Below are positions 61,213-64,000 of a stretch of 64,000 nt of DNA, piece by piece. The notes below the pieces were generated by a model. That model ran no database searches. It was given only the letters and a program-made list of their open reading frames with translations, and was not told where the DNA came from. A program made the position numbers and the translations under genes. The DNA comes from Peribacillus frigoritolerans (lineage in GTDB: Bacteria; Bacillota; Bacilli; Bacillales; DSM-1321), in contig NZ_CP158190.1 in assembly GCF_040250305.1 (NCBI RefSeq), positions 5,302,001 to 5,366,000 on the forward strand. Reading direction: 5' to 3'. Each line of letters begins with the position of its first letter. The stretch's first letter is position 1.

Positions 61213-61641
61213 TTATTTGTCACCAAAAGCAAACATGATATCGGCTTCACATGCTGTTTCTCCATCTACCGTTGCCACTGCTTTCCCTTTACCCATTGAT
61301 CCTCTCATACGCACTATTTCCACTTCCAGACGCAGCTGATCACCTGGTTTCACTTGCTTTTTAAAGCGGCAATTATCAATCCCAGCGAAAAATGCAAGCC
61401 GTCCTTTGTATTCTTCCTGTTTCAAAACGGCTACAGCGCCAACTTGCGCTAATGCCTCTACAATTAAAACTCCAGGCATAACTGGATAATCGGGGAAATG
61501 GCCATTAAAGAATTCTTCATTTGCTGAGACATTCTTCAATCCTACCGCCCTTTTCCCTTCATCTATTTCAATGATCCGGTCGACTAATAAGAATGGGTAA
61601 CGATGCGGAATAATTTCCTTTATTTGTGTGATATCAAGCAT
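61213..61641 (-). CDS. fabZ: (3R)-hydroxymyristoyl/hydroxyacyl-[ACP] dehydratase FabZ
   Basis: A 142-residue hot-dog-fold dehydratase of fatty-acid elongation. [41 protein letters not shown] (the catalytic His and Glu), [19 protein letters not shown] and the end segment are all typical; length is standard. It is preceded by the EpuA-like gene and flhP/flhO, as ywpB is in B. subtilis. Confidence 0.96.
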   Translation of the reverse strand: MLDITQIKEIIPHRYPFLLVDRIIEIDEGKRAVGLKNVSANEEFFNGHFPDYPVMPGVLIVEALAQVGAVAVLKQEEYKGRLAFFAGIDNCRFKKQVKPGDQLRLEVEIVRMRGSMGKGKAVATVDGETACEADIMFAFGDK

Positions 61642-61686
61642 GCTTGTTCCTCCTATGACTTAAATATTTCAAACATAACGTAAACT

Positions 61687-61711
61687 CGCCCCTGTCATGA
61701 TGACAGAGGCG
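61687..61711. other. Hairpin upstream of fabZ
   Basis: CGCC-c-CTGTCAT / ATGACAG-a-GGCG around one base. It lies between the EpuA-like gene and fabZ with no T tract; an RNA-processing or weak terminator site is possible. Confidence 0.45.
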
Positions 61712-61769
61712 TAGTTGCCATGTAATATAAATCCGCTAACGACAGCAACTACTTCAAAAAAACATGGAA

Positions 61770-62024
61770 CTACGCGCCCTTGTTCACTATATCAATAATA
61801 TGGGTCCATGTGGATTTTTGGAAAACATCCATTGCATGTCCTCCACCAATCACACTGTATCCTAATAGTGCCCCGGATAATACAGCAATGAAAATCAATC
61901 CGATAACAATGAGTAAACGAAGCCAAATCGGTAAAAGACGGACCTTGATTCTACGGTTCGGTTTCGCCTCAACTTCCTTTATCTCTTCTTCAATTTGTTG
62001 TCTCATTACACGATTTTGTTCCAT
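61770..62024 (-). CDS. EpuA-like small membrane protein (annotated elsewhere as RNA polymerase subunit beta)
   Basis: An 84-residue protein with a charged N-terminus (EEEIKEVEAKPNRRIKVR), one transmembrane helix (about 32-56, LLPIWLRLLIVIGLIFIAVLSGALLGY) and a short outside tail. This is the EpuA family, often mislabelled DNA-directed RNA polymerase subunit beta in databases. The Shine-Dalgarno AAGGAG is unusually far (14 bases) from the ATG used here, so the start is uncertain. It lies between flhP and fabZ. Confidence 0.75.
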   Translation of the reverse strand: MEQNRVMRQQIEEEIKEVEAKPNRRIKVRLLPIWLRLLIVIGLIFIAVLSGALLGYSVIGGGHAMDVFQKSTWTHIIDIVNKGA

Positions 62025-62191
62025 ATAGAATGTGAAAGCTCCTTTTAAGAAAACTCGCCGACTGATTTTCCTATAAACCAGAAATTCAGCAGCTATGCAA
62101 AATGATCGGCACGAATGATTCCCTTTGTTATGAATTCATTATAACCGATTTGCTCTAATTCCGCAGGGAGACATTTTATTTACCAGATACC

Positions 62192-63034
62192 TTAACGGAT
62201 TCCATTGACTAATCCGCTCATTTGATCGGCCATCGTTACCGCTCGGGATTGAAATTGGTAAGATCGCTGAACATTGATTAGATCCGTCATTTCTGTGGAA
62301 AGATCGACATTTGAGGACTCCAGAGTGCCCTGTTGGACTGCTGCCTGGTTGCGGGAATCCCCTGTGAGTAGGGTCATGATATCGTCTTCAGTAACACCCA
62401 AGGCATTGAAGTTTTCGGGCAGGCCAAGTAAATTTCCGCCTAAGCGGTCAAGAAATTGGGGTTTTTTTACCGAGACGATCCCGAGCCCAAAACTCTGTTC
62501 GCCATATTCTTCCGTATCCACTATCAATAAACCATTTTCCGAAATCTTAATGTCTTTAATGTTTCCCTCAATGAGGATCGGTTCACCATTTTCATCAAGT
62601 ACTTTATGTCCTGCAGAGGTAACGAGCATCATTTGGTCGTTAGCATTAGGAGATAAATAAAAAGCCCCATCCCTTGTAAGCCTTGTATTGACCCCATTAT
62701 CGTCCTGAACGCTTACGGTAAAGAATTGGTCCTCCCGGGTGAATGCAACATCAAGGTTGCGATCCGTCGTCTTTAAGGCTCCCTGTGAAAGCACCAATTG
62801 AGATTGGCTTATCATGGCACCTGTTCCCTGCCGGATGCCAGGTGTGGTCAACCTTCCTTTTTCCTTGGTCTCACTCGGTTGATTATTGAAACTCTGTGTC
62901 AATAAGTCATTGAAGCTCGTTTGGGTCTTTTTGTAGGCAGTCGTGTCCACATTCGCGATATTATTACTTATATGATCGATTTTACTTTGAAGTTGGTTCA
63001 GCGTATTCGTCGCCGTCATCATCGTCCGATTCAT
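62192..63034 (-). CDS. flhP: Flagellar hook-basal body protein FlhP
   Basis: A 280-residue rod-type protein with the flagellar motif at both ends. The N-terminus MMTATNTLNQLQSKIDHISNNIANVDTTAYK is the Flg_bb_rod signature (NNIANVDTTAYK). The C-terminus LSTEMTDLINVQRSYQFQSRAVTMAD is the matching coiled coil. Paralogue of FlhO. The pair forms a distal rod/hook structure in B. subtilis. It lies 53 bp downstream of flhO. Confidence 0.92.
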   Translation of the reverse strand: MNRTMMTATNTLNQLQSKIDHISNNIANVDTTAYKKTQTSFNDLLTQSFNNQPSETKEKGRLTTPGIRQGTGAMISQSQLVLSQGALKTTDRNLDVAFTREDQFFTVSVQDDNGVNTRLTRDGAFYLSPNANDQMMLVTSAGHKVLDENGEPILIEGNIKDIKISENGLLIVDTEEYGEQSFGLGIVSVKKPQFLDRLGGNLLGLPENFNALGVTEDDIMTLLTGDSRNQAAVQQGTLESSNVDLSTEMTDLINVQRSYQFQSRAVTMADQMSGLVNGIR

Positions 63035-63087
63035 GGTTTTCCCCTTACATGTTCAAATTTCCAAAATCATCTTTTCCTACTGTTCAA

Positions 63088-63927
63088 TTAAAGCCTGCCA
63101 ACCTCATTGACTGCTTTATCCAAACTTTTATCATAGGCTTGAAGAACCTTCTGATTCGCTTCAAAAGAGCGGTATGCCGACATCATTTCTGTCATCGTTC
63201 TCGATTGGTCAACATTGGAGCCTTCAAGAAAGCCTTGCTTAGTAGAAAAACCGACATCTGCAGCCGCGTATGCGCTAGGTAAATCCCCATCATTCACAGC
63301 CTTATATAGGCCTTCCCCATCCTTCATGAGCTGTAATGACGGATCATCCGAATAACCGATGCCAATAAGTGCGGTTTGAACATTTCCTTCTAAAATAACA
63401 CCGTTTTCCGCTACTGTGAACTGATCGCTATCAAGCTTGATCTTTTCATTATTTTCGTTCAATACATAATGACCCGATGGCGTGGTCAGATAACCTTGCC
63501 CATCCAGGGTGAAACTGCCGTTACGCGTATAACGGATAGCACCATCACCATCCTGGACAGTAAAAAACACAGATCCTTGCCGACCCGTTTCTTCATTGAT
63601 CGGCAGATTTTCATCAACTAAGGAAATATCCGTATTAAGCTGCGTCTCCTCCAATGTACCATGGGTAAATAAAGGATTCGCCTCCTGTACGTAAACACCC
63701 GTACTGAGCCCTCCAACCTGGGATAAGTTAGTCATGCTCAATTTGTTCTCCGTAGGAACCGTTTTACCACCTATGTTGCTTATGAGCATTTCCGGAAAAG
63801 ACCTTACGCTCATTTGATCCGCTTTATACCCTGTTGTGTTCGCATTGGACATATTGTTTGTGAGCAATTCTGTGCGCCTTTGCTGTGTAAGCATCCCGGA
63901 AGCAGCCGTATAAAAACCTCTTAACAT
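63088..63927 (-). CDS. flhO: Flagellar hook-basal body protein FlhO
   Basis: A 279-residue flagellar rod protein starting MLRGFYTAASGMLTQQRRTELLTNNMSNANTTGYK, with the C-terminal helix NVDQSRTMTEMMSAYRSFEANQKVLQAYD. FlgG/FlhO type. ATG at 63927 follows GAGGAG by eight bases; the GTG at 63936 is an alternative. In B. subtilis flhO and flhP follow mbl, which is expected just right of the window. Confidence 0.92.
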   Translation of the reverse strand: MLRGFYTAASGMLTQQRRTELLTNNMSNANTTGYKADQMSVRSFPEMLISNIGGKTVPTENKLSMTNLSQVGGLSTGVYVQEANPLFTHGTLEETQLNTDISLVDENLPINEETGRQGSVFFTVQDGDGAIRYTRNGSFTLDGQGYLTTPSGHYVLNENNEKIKLDSDQFTVAENGVILEGNVQTALIGIGYSDDPSLQLMKDGEGLYKAVNDGDLPSAYAAADVGFSTKQGFLEGSNVDQSRTMTEMMSAYRSFEANQKVLQAYDKSLDKAVNEVGRL

Positions 63928-64000
63928 CTTCTTCACTCCTCAATCTACATAACTTATCCCGTTCAATTTCTCATATCTATCTTATCGGACATGAACATCA

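Noticed and set aside
61770..62024. RNA polymerase beta subunit
   Set aside because: Database label only: an 84-residue protein with one membrane helix has no similarity to RpoB; EpuA-like is better.

Overview
The window is a chromosomal stretch from a low-GC, Gram-positive, endospore-forming-type Bacillaceae. Gene content and order resemble Bacillus subtilis, and a Peribacillus/Bacillus simplex-like organism is my best guess (inference). The evidence is the order comFA-degV-degU-degS-yvyE-tagV-tagO on the left and ssbB-ywpF-fabZ-flhP-flhO on the right, which matches the B. subtilis tagO/deg/comF and ywp/flh neighbourhoods. SD sequences are strong (GGAGG), and GTG and TTG starts are common. 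I see no rRNA or tRNA genes.

Layout. 1-2200: the end of an integrated element (prophage or ICE) carrying a cleavable LexA/CI-like repressor and a large serine integrase. It sits inside comFA, and the remaining comFA piece (2196-2645) stops just before its Walker A motif. 2759-9330: degV, the DegS-DegU two-component system, yvyE, an LCP ligase (tagV) and tagO. 9408-15537: a surface-polysaccharide cluster (two GT4 glycosyltransferases, a TagA-like ManNAc transferase, an O-antigen-ligase/polymerase-like protein and a MurJ-type flippase). 15575-22715: wall teichoic acid genes (TagH, TagG, two CDP-glycerol glycerophosphotransferases, TagD, TagB). 22997-27064: a LysM/NlpC-P60 endopeptidase behind a WalR box, a second LCP protein and an LtaS-family sulfatase-fold protein. 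27308-36668: SlaP-SecA2 (accessory secretion, S-layer type), an exported alkaline phosphatase behind an attenuator-like leader, a 17-unit tandem repeat, a SpoIID/LytB-domain protein and a class B PBP (PbpC type).

36777-41042 is an accessory-looking segment bounded by inverted copies of an intergenic repeat. It holds a CorA-like protein with a structured upstream RNA, small unknown genes, and the most interesting locus: a PlcR/NprR-type (RNPP) TPR regulator (39994-40887) with a divergent, previously easy-to-miss 37-codon gene (39684-39797). That gene encodes an exported pro-peptide whose mature end is two near-identical heptapeptides, SELPGLY-AELPGLY. It looks like a PapR-type quorum-sensing pair with a duplicated signal.

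41587-64000: YwqB (SWIM) and YwqA (SNF2 helicase), a divergent LysE exporter/MocR regulator pair around a perfect palindrome, a Vpr-like subtilase, an appDFABC-type oligopeptide ABC transporter behind a CodY-like box, ssbB with a ComK-like box, ywpF, an Asn/Asp-rich lipoprotein, fabZ, a small EpuA-like membrane protein and the flagellar hook-basal-body genes flhP and flhO. Overall the region is devoted to the cell envelope, secretion, and post-exponential regulation (competence, DegSU, WalRK, CodY, peptide signalling).
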